The notes below the pieces were generated by a model. It was not told where the DNA came from and did not search any database. It saw only the letters and a list, made by a program, of their open reading frames with translations. From Methanothrix sp. (GTDB lineage Archaea > Halobacteriota > Methanosarcinia > Methanotrichales > Methanotrichaceae): DNA of 64,000 nucleotides. The translations under genes and the position numbers were made by a program. Where the stretch lies: NCBI RefSeq assembly GCF_016706325.1, contig NZ_JADJJX010000002.1, forward strand, positions 62,001 through 126,000, written 5' to 3'. Of the stretch, positions 1-7,885 are shown one piece after another (position 1 is the stretch's first letter; the number at the start of each line of letters is the position of its first letter).

Positions 1-110
1 TGGGCGATCAGCCCCTGGATGCTGGTGTATCCTCTCTTCACTCCTTCTGCCACGCGCTCCCGTGCCACCAGGGAGGCATATCTGGGATGGGATTTGGGAA
101 TATCAGTCAA
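1..110 (-). CDS. 4-phosphopantoate--beta-alanine ligase (phosphopantothenate synthetase), N-terminal part
   Basis: This is the first 36 codons of a minus-strand gene that runs off the left edge. The peptide reads TDIPKSHPRYASLVARERV and then EGVKRGYTSIQGLIA, which matches the conserved N-terminus of the archaeal enzyme (COG1701) that joins 4-phosphopantoate to beta-alanine in CoA synthesis. The likely start is TTG at 110-108, overlapping the end of the pantoate kinase gene; a GTG nine bases further upstream is an alternative. Order and overlap make it the third gene of a coaBC, pantoate kinase, phosphopantothenate synthetase operon. Recognition rests on the N-terminus only. Confidence 0.8.
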   Translation of the reverse strand, partial: MTDIPKSHPRYASLVARERVAEGVKRGYTSIQGLIA

Positions 111-996
111 GGTTAGCACCTCTCTGAGAGATGAAGGTGGAATAGACCGGGCCGAAGGCCTGCAGGGCCTCGGCTGCTCCAAGGGCATAGACTGCATCTC
201 CCAGCATGATCATGCTGGCCCTTCCGCCCTCTGCCTCCACCGCCTCTATCACATCCAGGGCCCAGCTGCTGGCAAGTCCCGTCTGCAGGGTGAAGCGGCG
301 GGAGAGGCGCATGAACTCCTTCAATGTGGGCCTCTTCAATAGATCCTTCAGAGCAGCCCGGCCGAACTCATTTACTGCTGACATAACACTCTGATTGGAG
401 AGCACCTCCCGGGTGGAGATCGGGCCCCGGACCACACAGTGGACGGGAAGGGGGGGTACGGGTATGCGATCGATTCTGCCGCTGCCCGGTGCGCCCGCCT
501 CCAGGCGGAGAACCATGCCGCCGCTGTTCTGGGCGATGACATCTCCCAGGCCAGTGCGGCAGACCACCTCTGCCTCATGGGCTACCGATGCCGCCTGATC
601 GGCGGTGAGGGCCAGATCGAAGTGGCGGTTTAAGGCATAGGCGCAGCCCAAAGCCCCCGCCCCGCTGGCCCCAAAGCCGGATCCAGAGGGCATATCCAGA
701 TCTGTCCTCACCCGGACTGGGCCTCTGGCCAGCCTCTCCGCCACAAACCTTGATACCGGGGCCTCCGCGGCTGAACCGTTAAGGATGATCTCCAGATCCC
801 CGATATCAGGTGAGGACTCCACCACAGTTGTAGCACCGGGGGAAAGGCAAAGGCCGCAGCCGACTGAGCCGGACTGCAACGGACCATCCTCGCGCCTGGC
901 AGCGAAAAAGCCTGTGATGTGGGATGGGACCCAGGCTTTGCTCTGGCCGGGATTCAGCCCATTCACAGGACCTGCATTCACAGGACCTGCATTCAT
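103..996 (-). CDS. Pantoate kinase (archaeal GHMP kinase)
   Basis: Predicted pantoate kinase of 297 aa (COG1829), which phosphorylates pantoate in the archaeal route to CoA and replaces the bacterial PanC order of reactions. The GHMP-kinase ATP-binding motif PSGSGFGASGAGALG lies at residues 103-117, and the N-terminal substrate region reads AWVPSHITGFF. The first ~13 residues (NAGPV repeated) are encoded by a short 15-bp tandem repeat at about 959-999, so the true start may be a GTG a few codons downstream. The gene overlaps coaBC upstream by 4 bp and the phosphopantothenate synthetase gene downstream, which implies translational coupling. Confidence 0.88.
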   Translation of the reverse strand: MNAGPVNAGPVNGLNPGQSKAWVPSHITGFFAARREDGPLQSGSVGCGLCLSPGATTVVESSPDIGDLEIILNGSAAEAPVSRFVAERLARGPVRVRTDLDMPSGSGFGASGAGALGCAYALNRHFDLALTADQAASVAHEAEVVCRTGLGDVIAQNSGGMVLRLEAGAPGSGRIDRIPVPPLPVHCVVRGPISTREVLSNQSVMSAVNEFGRAALKDLLKRPTLKEFMRLSRRFTLQTGLASSWALDVIEAVEAEGGRASMIMLGDAVYALGAAEALQAFGPVYSTFISQRGANLD

Positions 997-2189
997 AGGA
1001 TCTCCGCCAGAGAGTCGATGATCTTTCTTGCAATCAGGCTCTTCTCTCCCTGGGCCTCGCTGTGGCTGCCGTCGCGCCCCAGTATCAGCACCCGGTTATC
1101 GTCAGTTCCCATGCCGCCTCTCGAGACATCATTGGCCACCACCAGGTCCAGGTCCGCTCCCTCCAGGGACTCTCGTGCTCTGGCCAGGAGCTGCTCGTCG
1201 CCGGCATTTATCTCTGCCTTGAAGCCCACAATCCTCAGGTCGGGATAGGCCTCTCGCACAGCCTTGATTATCTTTTTGGTGGGCTTGAGGGAGAGGCTCA
1301 GCTTCTGGCCTGACCTGATCTTCTCCTCACTTGGGTCCAGAGTATAGTCAGCCACGGCTGCAGCACTGATCAGGGCATCGTAGCCTGTTTTTAGCTCATT
1401 TAGGACTGCATCCAGCATCTGAGCAGAGCTCTCGGCATAGATCTGGCGCACGGGCAGATCCTGGATGAAGCGGTGGACAACAGCCACATCCGCCCCCCGC
1501 CTGCGGGCCTCCAGGGCCAGGGCGACGCCCGTCTTTCCTGAGGCCCTGTTGGTGAGGATTCTTATGGGGTCGATGGGCTCGGCATTCGAGCCGCTGGTGA
1601 TCAGGATTCTCTTCCCTTCGAGGTCGCCTGGGCCTAGCATCCTCTCCACCTCTGCCACCACCCGCCGGTTATCGGCGATCTTGGCCTTGCCCTCCTCGAT
1701 GCGCGGATCGATGAGCACTACGCCCATCTCCCGCAGGGTCTCCAGGTTTCTGATGACTGCAGGGTGGCGGTACATGGCCTCATGCATAGCCGGCACCACA
1801 GCCACAGGCTTTCCACTTCCCAGAGCTGTGGTGGCAAAGGTGGTCACTGGAGTGTCATCGATGCCATTGGCCATCTTGCCGATGGTGTTGGCCGTAGCTG
1901 GAGCGACCAGGAATAGGTCTGCCTTTCCCCCCACGCCGCAGAATTCGACGTGCTCCACCCGGCCGGTGATCTCTGCTATCACCGGATGGGCGGAAGCGTA
2001 CTCCAGGGCATAGGGATGCAGTATCTGCCCGGCGGCATGGCTCATAGTGCAGTGGACCTCTGCCCCGCGGCGGATGAGGTCGCGAATGAGATCCACCACC
2101 CGGACGGCGGCGATGCTGCCGGTAACTCCCACCACTATCGTCTTTTTGGATAGGGTTTCGCTTACCGAGGCTGAGATATCAGAGGGCAT
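993..2189 (-). CDS. coaBC: Bifunctional phosphopantothenoylcysteine decarboxylase / phosphopantothenate--cysteine ligase
   Basis: About 398 aa. The N-terminal half is the flavoprotein decarboxylase (VGVTGSIAAVR, then LFLVAPATANTIGKMANGI and the PAMHEAMY motif of the CoaC/Dfp family). The C-terminal half is the CoaB ligase (ILITSGSNAEPIDPIR, then NRASGKTGVALA). Together they convert 4'-phosphopantothenate and cysteine to 4'-phosphopantetheine. I place the start at ATG 2189: the frame is open to a TTG at 2249, but that codon lies only a few bases from a TATA-like element at 2251-2260. It is the first gene of the CoA operon. Confidence 0.92.
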   Translation of the reverse strand: MPSDISASVSETLSKKTIVVGVTGSIAAVRVVDLIRDLIRRGAEVHCTMSHAAGQILHPYALEYASAHPVIAEITGRVEHVEFCGVGGKADLFLVAPATANTIGKMANGIDDTPVTTFATTALGSGKPVAVVPAMHEAMYRHPAVIRNLETLREMGVVLIDPRIEEGKAKIADNRRVVAEVERMLGPGDLEGKRILITSGSNAEPIDPIRILTNRASGKTGVALALEARRRGADVAVVHRFIQDLPVRQIYAESSAQMLDAVLNELKTGYDALISAAAVADYTLDPSEEKIRSGQKLSLSLKPTKKIIKAVREAYPDLRIVGFKAEINAGDEQLLARARESLEGADLDLVVANDVSRGGMGTDDNRVLILGRDGSHSEAQGEKSLIARKIIDSLAEIL

Positions 2190-2250
2190 GGCAGTTTCTA
2201 TGGCCTGCAAGCTTTTAAAGGATGCCTCACCCCCTGCAGAGAAGCACAAA

Positions 2251-2260
2251 CCTTAATTAG
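2251..2260. promoter_or_regulatory. Shared divergent TATA-like element between coaBC and tRNA-Met
   Basis: The near-palindrome CCTTAATTAG sits about 25 bp upstream of the tRNA start on the plus strand. On the minus strand it is placed to start a transcript about 35 bp ahead of the coaBC ATG at 2189. Archaeal TATA boxes lie 25-30 bp before the start of transcription, so one AT core could serve both directions. This is inferred from position and composition only. Confidence 0.35.
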
Positions 2261-2285
2261 CAATTCACCCGAGGGGGTATGCCGT

Positions 2286-2387
2286 GCCGGGGTGGCCTAG
2301 CTGGTTAGGGCGCGAGACTCATAGGGTTATAGCGAACGACGCGCCTGAGGCATCTCGAAGTCGCGGGCTCGAATCCCGCCCCCGGCA
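2286..2387 (+). tRNA. tRNA-Met (CAU), elongator type, with a 28-nt intron
   Basis: A full cloverleaf can be drawn. Acceptor 2286-2292 pairs with 2380-2386, the D stem GCC/GGC is at 2295-2311, the anticodon stem CGAGA 2313-2317 pairs with TCTCG 2353-2357, and the T stem GCGGG pairs with CCCGC. The anticodon CAT is at 2320-2322. An intron of 28 nt (2324-2351) follows position 37. CTCA pairs with TGAG to form the 4-bp central helix, and the two 3-nt bulges TAG and GCA give the canonical archaeal bulge-helix-bulge cut sites. CCA is not encoded. The acceptor is unlike archaeal initiator tRNA, so it is called elongator Met; tRNA-Ile2 with a modified C34 is not excluded. Confidence 0.93.
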
Positions 2388-2389
2388 CC

Positions 2390-2913
2390 TTATTTCCAGC
2401 AAATGTGCCATTGTTTTCCCTGTGGTGATATCAGGATGATCCGCCCTCACCGGTGAGACGGAGGCTGCACTGTTTGAGTTGATAAGACACGATCAGGATA
2501 GAATTATGATTATTGACCTTGGGCCGGAGGATGGTATGGTTATGGGCAGAGCCGGATCTATCGGAGTCACTCCGCAAGAATCAAAACGAGGAGCGACTGT
2601 CGTCAGATCGTCAGAAAAAGCAACCGTAACAGATTTAAACATTAAGAAATAAGAACAAAACTGCTTAATTTGGGAGCAAGCCCCCTGCCCAGCAGGGCCA
2701 TCCGGGCCAGACGGATGGATTTCTGGGACGGAGAACGTCCCTGTTTCACGCACCTGGGTGATGTCTGAAACCCTGGGAGGTGCGTGAAACGTCAAAGCAT
2801 ATCGAAAAAGCCTCTTTGACAAGGCCGACTCCACTAAGATATAGGTGTAAGTCAAGGAGGTTCGTGAAAATCGGCTTTTTTTCGATAGCAGTAAAGGCCG
2901 AAAAATGGCGGCT
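2390..2913 (+). promoter_or_regulatory. CRISPR leader, copy A
   Basis: This non-coding stretch upstream of array A is conserved almost base for base in copy B. It contains a perfect 13-bp inverted repeat, GTTTCACGCACCT at 2743-2755 and AGGTGCGTGAAAC at 2778-2790, with a 22-nt loop. An AT-rich stretch with poly-T (about 2876-2900) precedes the first repeat. Leader identity is inferred from position before the perfect repeats, with the degenerate repeat at the far end of the array. Reading frames crossing it are not believable genes. Confidence 0.7.
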
Positions 2914-3309
2914 GTATCCATGTCTGAAAGGACGTGGCCCAATTGAAACTCACCGACCTTCTCCCTGAAAAGGGAGCTTGCAATGTATCCATGTCTGAAA
3001 GGACGTGGCCCAATTGAAACCGGAATTAAAATCAACTAAAACGCAAATATTAAAATGTATCCATGTCTGAAAGGACGTGGCCCAATTGAAACTTGCACAA
3101 GCATTACAATTTTGCACAGTTGCTCTTCGGTATCCATGTCTGAAAGGACGTGGCCCAATTGAAACCTCCCCTTCCTCATACTCAATCAACATGGCTTTAT
3201 AATAGTATCCATGTCTGAAAGGACGTGGCCCAATTGAAACCCCTCCATGGCCAACCCAACAAGCCGCAAAACTATTTACGTATCCATGGCTGAAAAGTCG
3301 TGGCCCAGT
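2914..3309 (+). CRISPR. CRISPR array A: five perfect repeats plus a degenerate terminal repeat
   Basis: The 36-nt repeat begins GTATCCATGTCTGAAAGGAC and ends GTGGCCCAATTGAAAC. Perfect copies start at 2914, 2985, 3057, 3130 and 3205. A degenerate, 3'-truncated copy at 3280 has the body GGCTGAAAAGTCG instead of GTCTGAAAGGACG. The five spacers are 35, 36, 37, 39 and 39 nt and differ from each other. The GAAAC 3' end and the decayed repeat on the right place the leader on the left. GAAAC-ending repeats are typical of archaeal type I/III systems; no cas gene lies in the window, so the array must act with Cas proteins encoded elsewhere, if at all. Confidence 0.97.
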
Positions 3310-3714
3310 CCACCTTAAGAATTTAACACCAATCATAAAATGTGAAGGCATTATATCTTCTCATCAATTTTCACATTGCACGTTCATTTTACATGCAATT
3401 AATGTTTGAATTGTTTCATTTCGAACCGATCAACGGCCAGCTTCAATTGTATCCAAGCCTCCCCGGCGTTGAGGGGCCCAGGGCATTAGCGCGGGAGGCC
3501 CGAAGGGCCGACTCGCGGCGCCCAGAAAAAAACAGTCTGTATGGTCTCGAATCAGCCTAGATGACAGCCAGGATCTCATAAATATTATTCCAACCTTCGA
3601 CCAGGCCCGTCCGGAGAATTTTTGTATTAATATATAACAGCTCTGAAACCATCAATATGCGATATTTTCTGAGGTTTTACGAGTTATAATACTTAAGTTC
3701 CAGCTCCAGGCACC

Positions 3715-4238
3715 TTATTTCCAGCAAATGTGCCATTGTTTTCCCTGTGGTGATATCGGGATGATCGGCCCTCACCGGTGAGACAGAGGCTGCACTGTTT
3801 GAGTTGATAAGACATGATCAGGATAGGATTATGATTATTGATCTTGGACCGGAGGATGGTACGGTTATGGGCAGAGCCGGATCTATCGGAGTCACTCCGC
3901 AAGAATCAAAACGAGGTGCGACTGTCGTCTGATCGTCAGAAAAAGCAACCGTAACAGATTTAAACATTAAGAAATAAGAATAAAACTGCTTAATTTGGGA
4001 GCAGGCCCCCTGCCCAGCAGGGCCATCCGGGCCAGACGGATGGATTTCTGGGACGGAGAACGTCCCTGTTTCACGCACCTGGGTGATGTCTGAAACCCTG
4101 GGAGGTGCGTGAAACGTCAGAGCATATCGAAAAAGCCTCTTTGACAAGGTTAACTCCATTAAGATATAGGTGTAAGTTAAGGAGGTTCGTGAAAATCGGC
4201 TTTTTTTCGATAGCAGTAAAGGCCGAAAAATGGCGGCT
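3715..4238 (+). promoter_or_regulatory. CRISPR leader, copy B
   Basis: Second copy of the leader, offset by exactly 1325 bp from copy A and nearly identical to it. The 13-bp inverted repeat is retained at 4068-4080 and 4103-4115. Differences are scattered single substitutions, which points to a fairly recent duplication. The block directly before the first repeat, with poly-T followed by CGATAGCAGTAAAGGCCG, is unchanged; the leader end next to the first repeat is generally where adaptation proteins act. Confidence 0.7.
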
Positions 4239-4612
4239 GTATCCATGGCTGAAAAGTCGTGGCCCAATTGAAACGCGATGCGCAGAAAGTTATCCGCGCG
4301 TTGGATTTGAAGTATCCATGGCTGAAAAGTCGTGGCCCAATTGAAACTAGCTGAGCTTGACGGCATGGATCTTGAGGATCTCATAGTATCCATGGCTGAA
4401 AAGTCGCGGCCCAATTGAAACCGTCATGCCTGGCTAGGCACCCATGAGGCATGAAAATAGGTCATGGCATGAAGGCATTCTCAAAGACATCAATCGCATG
4501 CAGGAGAGATCCATCGATATGCGTGGAGCCTATTTTCTTATCAAACATTTCCTCCTTGGCAACTTCGCCAAGGTCCTCCAACGTATCCATGGCTGAAAGG
4601 ACGTGGCCCGGT
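4239..4612 (+). CRISPR. CRISPR array B: three repeats plus a degenerate terminal repeat
   Basis: Repeats start at 4239, 4312 and 4386 (the last with one T-to-C change); a degenerate terminal copy is at 4583. The body sequence CATGGCTGAAAAGTCGTGG differs from array A by four substitutions. The first two spacers are 37 and 38 nt. The interval before the terminal repeat (4422-4582) is 161 nt, far longer than a spacer, and holds no recognisable decayed repeat. The terminal repeat carries the CTGAAAGGACGTGG half of the array A type. Confidence 0.95.
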
Positions 4613-5256
4613 CCGCCTTACAAATTTAATACTAATTATAAAATGCGCAAGCATTATATCTTCTCATCAATTTTCACATGTTCATTTTAAATATAATTAA
4701 TATTTATATTGTTACATTTCTAACCGATCAACGGCCAGCTTCGATTGTATCCAAGCCTCCCCGGCGTTGAGGGGGCCCAGGGCATTAGCGCGGGAGGCCC
4801 GAAGGGCCGACTCGCGGCGCCCAGAAAAAGACAGCCTTCATGGTTTCGAATCAGCCTCGATGACAGCAAGGATCCTCTAAATATTATTCAAACCTTCGGC
4901 CAGGCCCGCCCGGAGAATCTTCGCATTAATATATCGCATCCCAAAACCATCAACATCCTCATTCCGATCTGTCTGGCTATATGGGCCCCTTCACCAGCAT
5001 CCCGGATGGCCGACTCGCGGCGCCCAGGAAAAAAAAGCCTTCATGGTTTCGAATCGGCCTCGATAACAGCCAGGATCTCCTAAAATATTATTCAAGTTTT
5101 CAGCCAGGCCTTTCTGGAGAATTCTCGCATTAATATATAACAGCCCTGAAACCATCAATATGCGATATTTTCTGAGGTTTTACGAGTTATAATACTTAAG
5201 TTCCAGCTCCAGGCACCTTATTTCCAGCAAATGTGCCATTGTTATCCCTGTGGTGA

Positions 5257-5326
5257 CCAGCTTATCTCCAAGATCTTTGACCCGTTCGTATTCAAGACGA
5301 AGGGCAAAATCAGTGAAGTTTCTCAT
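5257..5326 (-). pseudogene. N-terminal remnant of an IS5-like transposase
   Basis: Read on the minus strand from ATG 5326-5324, the peptide begins MRNFTDFALRLEYERVKDLG and then DKLV, which resembles the N-terminus of IS5/IS1182-type transposases (family memory, not a search). The resemblance stops where the third CRISPR-locus direct repeat begins; after that the frame runs through repeat-derived sequence to a stop near 5190. It is a fragment of about 23 residues and cannot be functional. Its place at the edge of the duplicated region hints that a mobile element took part in the rearrangement. Confidence 0.4.
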
Positions 5327-5391
5327 AAAATATTATATACTAGTAATAATATTAATAGTTATTGATTAAAAGAGGTTTTTAGGAGTTCTCT

Positions 5392-5883
5392 TTAAATATT
5401 CTCCCCCTGGTACCGGCCCTCATACAGCTCCTCTGCCTTTTTTTCTAGCCTCATGAAGACCAGTTGCATCAACCGGGCATTCCTCTTCAGCCGCAACCCC
5501 GAGGGGTTGTGCACCACCAGAAGGCTCTGGCTGCGCCCCCGGTATCCCGGATCCCAGAGGGCCGTCTGCAGGCTGGCCCCACAGCGCAGGAGGGTGGAGC
5601 GGGCCCTGGCCATGGCAGCCACATCTGCAGGGATGCTGACGATCTCATTGAATGTCACCAGGTAGGCCCCAGCAGGAAGTTCGATCCAGCCGGATTGATC
5701 GAAGTCCATGACTTCCGTCTCCGGAAGCCTTCTCTCGCTGTTCTCAAAGGCCACCGCCCCAAAGGAGGCGAAGCGCTCAATCCTCTGCACTGTCAGCTCC
5801 ATGCCGCACATCTGGGTCTGTGTCTGCGGCTCGATCATGGATTCCACAAGCCCCTGGGCCTCTCTGCCGGTAAGAATGCTCAC
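5392..5883 (-). CDS. dut: dUTP diphosphatase (trimeric dUTPase/dCTP deaminase fold)
   Basis: Protein of 163 aa that should hydrolyse dUTP to dUMP and pyrophosphate, keeping uracil out of DNA. Visible motifs are the substrate-binding MARARSTLLRCGA (motif 2 position), the turn WDPGYRGRSQSLL, and NARLMQLVFMRL near the C-terminus, followed by YEGRYQG as a possible C-terminal lid. Length fits archaeal dUTPases of the dCTP-deaminase superfamily. It is transcribed divergently from the DUF1614 gene with about 110 bp between them. dCTP deaminase is the main alternative, but the overall pattern fits dUTPase better. Confidence 0.85.
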   Translation of the reverse strand: MSILTGREAQGLVESMIEPQTQTQMCGMELTVQRIERFASFGAVAFENSERRLPETEVMDFDQSGWIELPAGAYLVTFNEIVSIPADVAAMARARSTLLRCGASLQTALWDPGYRGRSQSLLVVHNPSGLRLKRNARLMQLVFMRLEKKAEELYEGRYQGENI

Positions 5884-5995
5884 TTCAGATCACCTTGAAT
5901 ATCTCATTGAATATCTCGTTGAATATTTGCACATGACTCCCTCACCAGAAAGGTCTATAAGCTCTTTGGCAGGTTATAACTCATAAGGTGATATC

Positions 5996-6802
5996 CTGTT
6001 TGAGATCCTGATACTGCCCATCACCGTCATCATCATACTTCTCATCCTAGCCCTGCCCCTGATCTTCATCTTCCTCTTTCTGCATCTCTCCCGCTCCGCC
6101 TTCGAGGTGGTCGGCTTCAGCCACTGGACTGCCACCCTGGCCGTCTTCGGCTCCATTCTGGGGAGCCTGGTGGACATCCCTCTCATGGAGACGCCGATCT
6201 CCACCTATCCGGAGTGGTACCTGACAGCAGCAAGCCAGCTCTCGATAGAATTTCCCACCTTCTTTCCCGCTGCCTTTCCCATCACCTTTCACCCCCTCTA
6301 TCTGGCGGTGAATCTTGGCGGTTGCATCATACCCCTGGCCGTCTCCGCCCATCTCCTCCTCCGGGGACGGGCATCATTTGGCCGCTCCGCCCTCGGCATG
6401 GCTGTGGTTGCCGCAGTCACCTATTATGCAGCAGAGGCCATTCCCGGTGAGGGGATAGTCCTGCCCTTCTGGCTCTCCCCCTTCCTGGCAGCAGTGCTGG
6501 GGCTGGTCCTGTCGCGGGGCTACCGCCGCTCCCCTCCACTGGCCTATATCAGCGGCACCATAGGCACTCTGATCGGAGCAGACCTGCTCAGCCTTCTCAC
6601 CCCGGGAGTTCTGCCTGCTCTATCGCCCCTGTATCTCTTACCCCCTCAGCCGGTAGTGATGTCCATAGGGGGGGCAGGGGTCTTCGATGGTATCTTCCTC
6701 ACCGGGATCATCGCCGTCCTCCTGGCCGCAGGCATCGTCTGCATCTTTCGAGGATCATGCGAGGGCGGGCGGAGAACTGAGGTAGGCAGAAAAAAGAGAT
6801 GA
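5996..6802 (+). CDS. DUF1614 family integral membrane protein
   Basis: About 268 aa if read from CTG 5996; the first in-frame GTG is at 6107, and no ATG, GTG or TTG exists upstream of it in this frame back to the stop at 5984. The residues before 6107 form a strongly hydrophobic helix (ITVIIILLILALPLIFIFLF) and then the family-like AFEVVGFSHW and GSLVDIPL, so the real start is probably upstream of 6107. AAGGTGAT at 5985-5992 would serve as the ribosome binding site for a CTG start. Several transmembrane helices follow. DUF1614 has no assigned function. Confidence 0.75.
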   Translation: MFEILILPITVIIILLILALPLIFIFLFLHLSRSAFEVVGFSHWTATLAVFGSILGSLVDIPLMETPISTYPEWYLTAASQLSIEFPTFFPAAFPITFHPLYLAVNLGGCIIPLAVSAHLLLRGRASFGRSALGMAVVAAVTYYAAEAIPGEGIVLPFWLSPFLAAVLGLVLSRGYRRSPPLAYISGTIGTLIGADLLSLLTPGVLPALSPLYLLPPQPVVMSIGGAGVFDGIFLTGIIAVLLAAGIVCIFRGSCEGGRRTEVGRKKR

Positions 6803-6836
6803 GAATAAGGCCGGATGGCTGTGGACCTGCCGGTAT

Positions 6837-7232
6837 CTATTCTGAGATCAGCACCGGATAGATGAGCCTCTTCTCGATGATGCCGCCCTCCCAGGGCTGC
6901 AGGAGAAGAAGGTAGATCTCTGTCTCTCCAGGGGATTCTGCCCGGTAGGTGAGGATCGTCTTCTCCGGCAGCCCAACCATCTTTGGACTGGCATTGCCCT
7001 GAGATGATCCTGTTCCCACCAGGCTCAGGAACTGAGGATCGAAGTCATTCCACCAGCCAAATCCAGTTGAAGGATTTGATGGGAGAGTGATGTTGAACTC
7101 CTCTCCCGCAGTGACATTGATCAACGGCTCGCAGGGAGCGTTATCGCATACGCTGCTGCCAAGAGCCAAAGAGAGCGAGAGAAAGGCCAGGCCCAGGACA
7201 GATATCACATATACCTTTAAAGATCGCTTCAT
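6837..7232 (-). CDS. Secreted chagasin-like cysteine-protease inhibitor (I42 family)
   Basis: Protein of 131 aa with a cleavable signal peptide (about residues 1-25). It then shows the chagasin signature NITLPSNPSTGFGWW (the family NPTTGY loop) and a later YRAESPGETEIYLLLLQPWE strand/loop. Chagasin-type inhibitors bind papain-like cysteine proteases; the export signal suggests it acts outside the cell. A TATA-like TTTAAATA on the minus strand at about 7274-7281 lies 40-50 bp upstream of the ATG. It is a monocistronic unit converging on the DUF1614 gene. A gingipain-like protein is encoded about 4 kb away; any link is speculative. Confidence 0.82.
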   Translation of the reverse strand: MKRSLKVYVISVLGLAFLSLSLALGSSVCDNAPCEPLINVTAGEEFNITLPSNPSTGFGWWNDFDPQFLSLVGTGSSQGNASPKMVGLPEKTILTYRAESPGETEIYLLLLQPWEGGIIEKRLIYPVLISE

Positions 7233-7345
7233 AGATCTAACATCTCCAAATTTATGCTATCTCTCTCTTTTTTCTATTTAAAAGGATGTGGTGAGAATCA
7301 TCCGCAACTGCTCTAGTGTAAATTTTTATAAACGAAATATGGATA

Positions 7346-7650
7346 CGAGTGAGGAGAGTAAGCCCCCTTCTGTTCTATGACGGCATTCAGCTTAGCGCCA
7401 TACCCGAGCTTGGCTGGACGTCCATGTTCGCAGCTCTATTTTGGCTTGCACCCACAGGGTTTCGCCGTTTCATCCGCCTTCAGCGCGACCTCAACCTCCC
7501 GGCATCATAGCTTTAACGCTGCGCGGTCTCGTTTCTGTGCCAGAGCCGGAGCTCTCGCCCCACATCCTTTGGGATGTCTGTGTGTCCAGTGGTGGAGGGA
7601 CTTTCCACACCGGCCGGAGCTGGCCAGCGGCAGCCGTCCTTCCTCTCTCG
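7346..7650 (-). ncRNA. rnpB: RNase P RNA
   Basis: On the minus strand this stretch contains the universal core of RNase P RNA: GGATGAAACGGCGAAACCC, then GGGTGCAAGCC, and near the 3' end ACAGAAGGGGGCTTAC. P1 is formed by CGAGAGAGGA at the 5' end (7650-7641) pairing with TCCTCACTCG at the 3' end (7355-7346), ten positions with one mismatch, which sets the limits used here. The length (~305 nt) fits archaeal type A RNAs. The RNA cleaves 5' leaders from tRNA precursors together with archaeal Rpp proteins. Several open frames cross this region in other phases and are not genes. Confidence 0.93.
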
Positions 7651-7885
7651 TATCATTGATAAATGCCGGTTTGGGTTAATAATACCTTCGCTGCTATCTG
7701 CCAGCAGCTCCCCCGGCTGTCAGGAGTCAAGGGCAGCCAGGAGGCGGCCAGGAGAGGCCGAGGGCGGCTGGGGGAAGCCTGGGGCAGAAAGGAAGCGGCC
7801 CCGATCCGCGAGAGTTTGATATCTGGGCTGGAGCACCAGGCATCCTCGGTCAGCTCTTTATTCTAGGTCTGCTAACTATTGGCAG

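Larger units (their letters stand above)
2384..5256 (+). repeat. Tandem duplication of a CRISPR locus bounded by three direct repeats
   Basis: A ~45-bp direct repeat beginning GGCACCTTATTTCCAGCAAA occurs at 2384, 3709 and 5212. The first copy includes the last bases of the tRNA-Met gene. The copies delimit two units of 1325 and 1503 bp. Each unit holds, in order, a ~525-bp leader, a short CRISPR array, an AT-rich trailer and a segment carrying CCTCCCCGGCGTTGAGG. The leaders are collinear with a constant offset of 1325 bp and few substitutions. The second unit is longer because of a partial extra copy of the trailer (around 4975-5100) and array differences. The third direct-repeat copy ends at about 5256, where it joins a transposase fragment. 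Confidence 0.85.

Noticed and set aside
2493..4414. Several 60-200 codon frames on both strands through the CRISPR region
   Set aside because: They run across repeats and spacers or across the duplicated leader, repeat the same peptide from the CRISPR repeat, and change length with leader substitutions. They are shadows of non-coding repeats.
7377..7866. Plus-strand frames of 67-100 codons
   Set aside because: They overlap the RNase P RNA gene on the opposite strand and a GC-rich spacer; nothing protein-like is seen.
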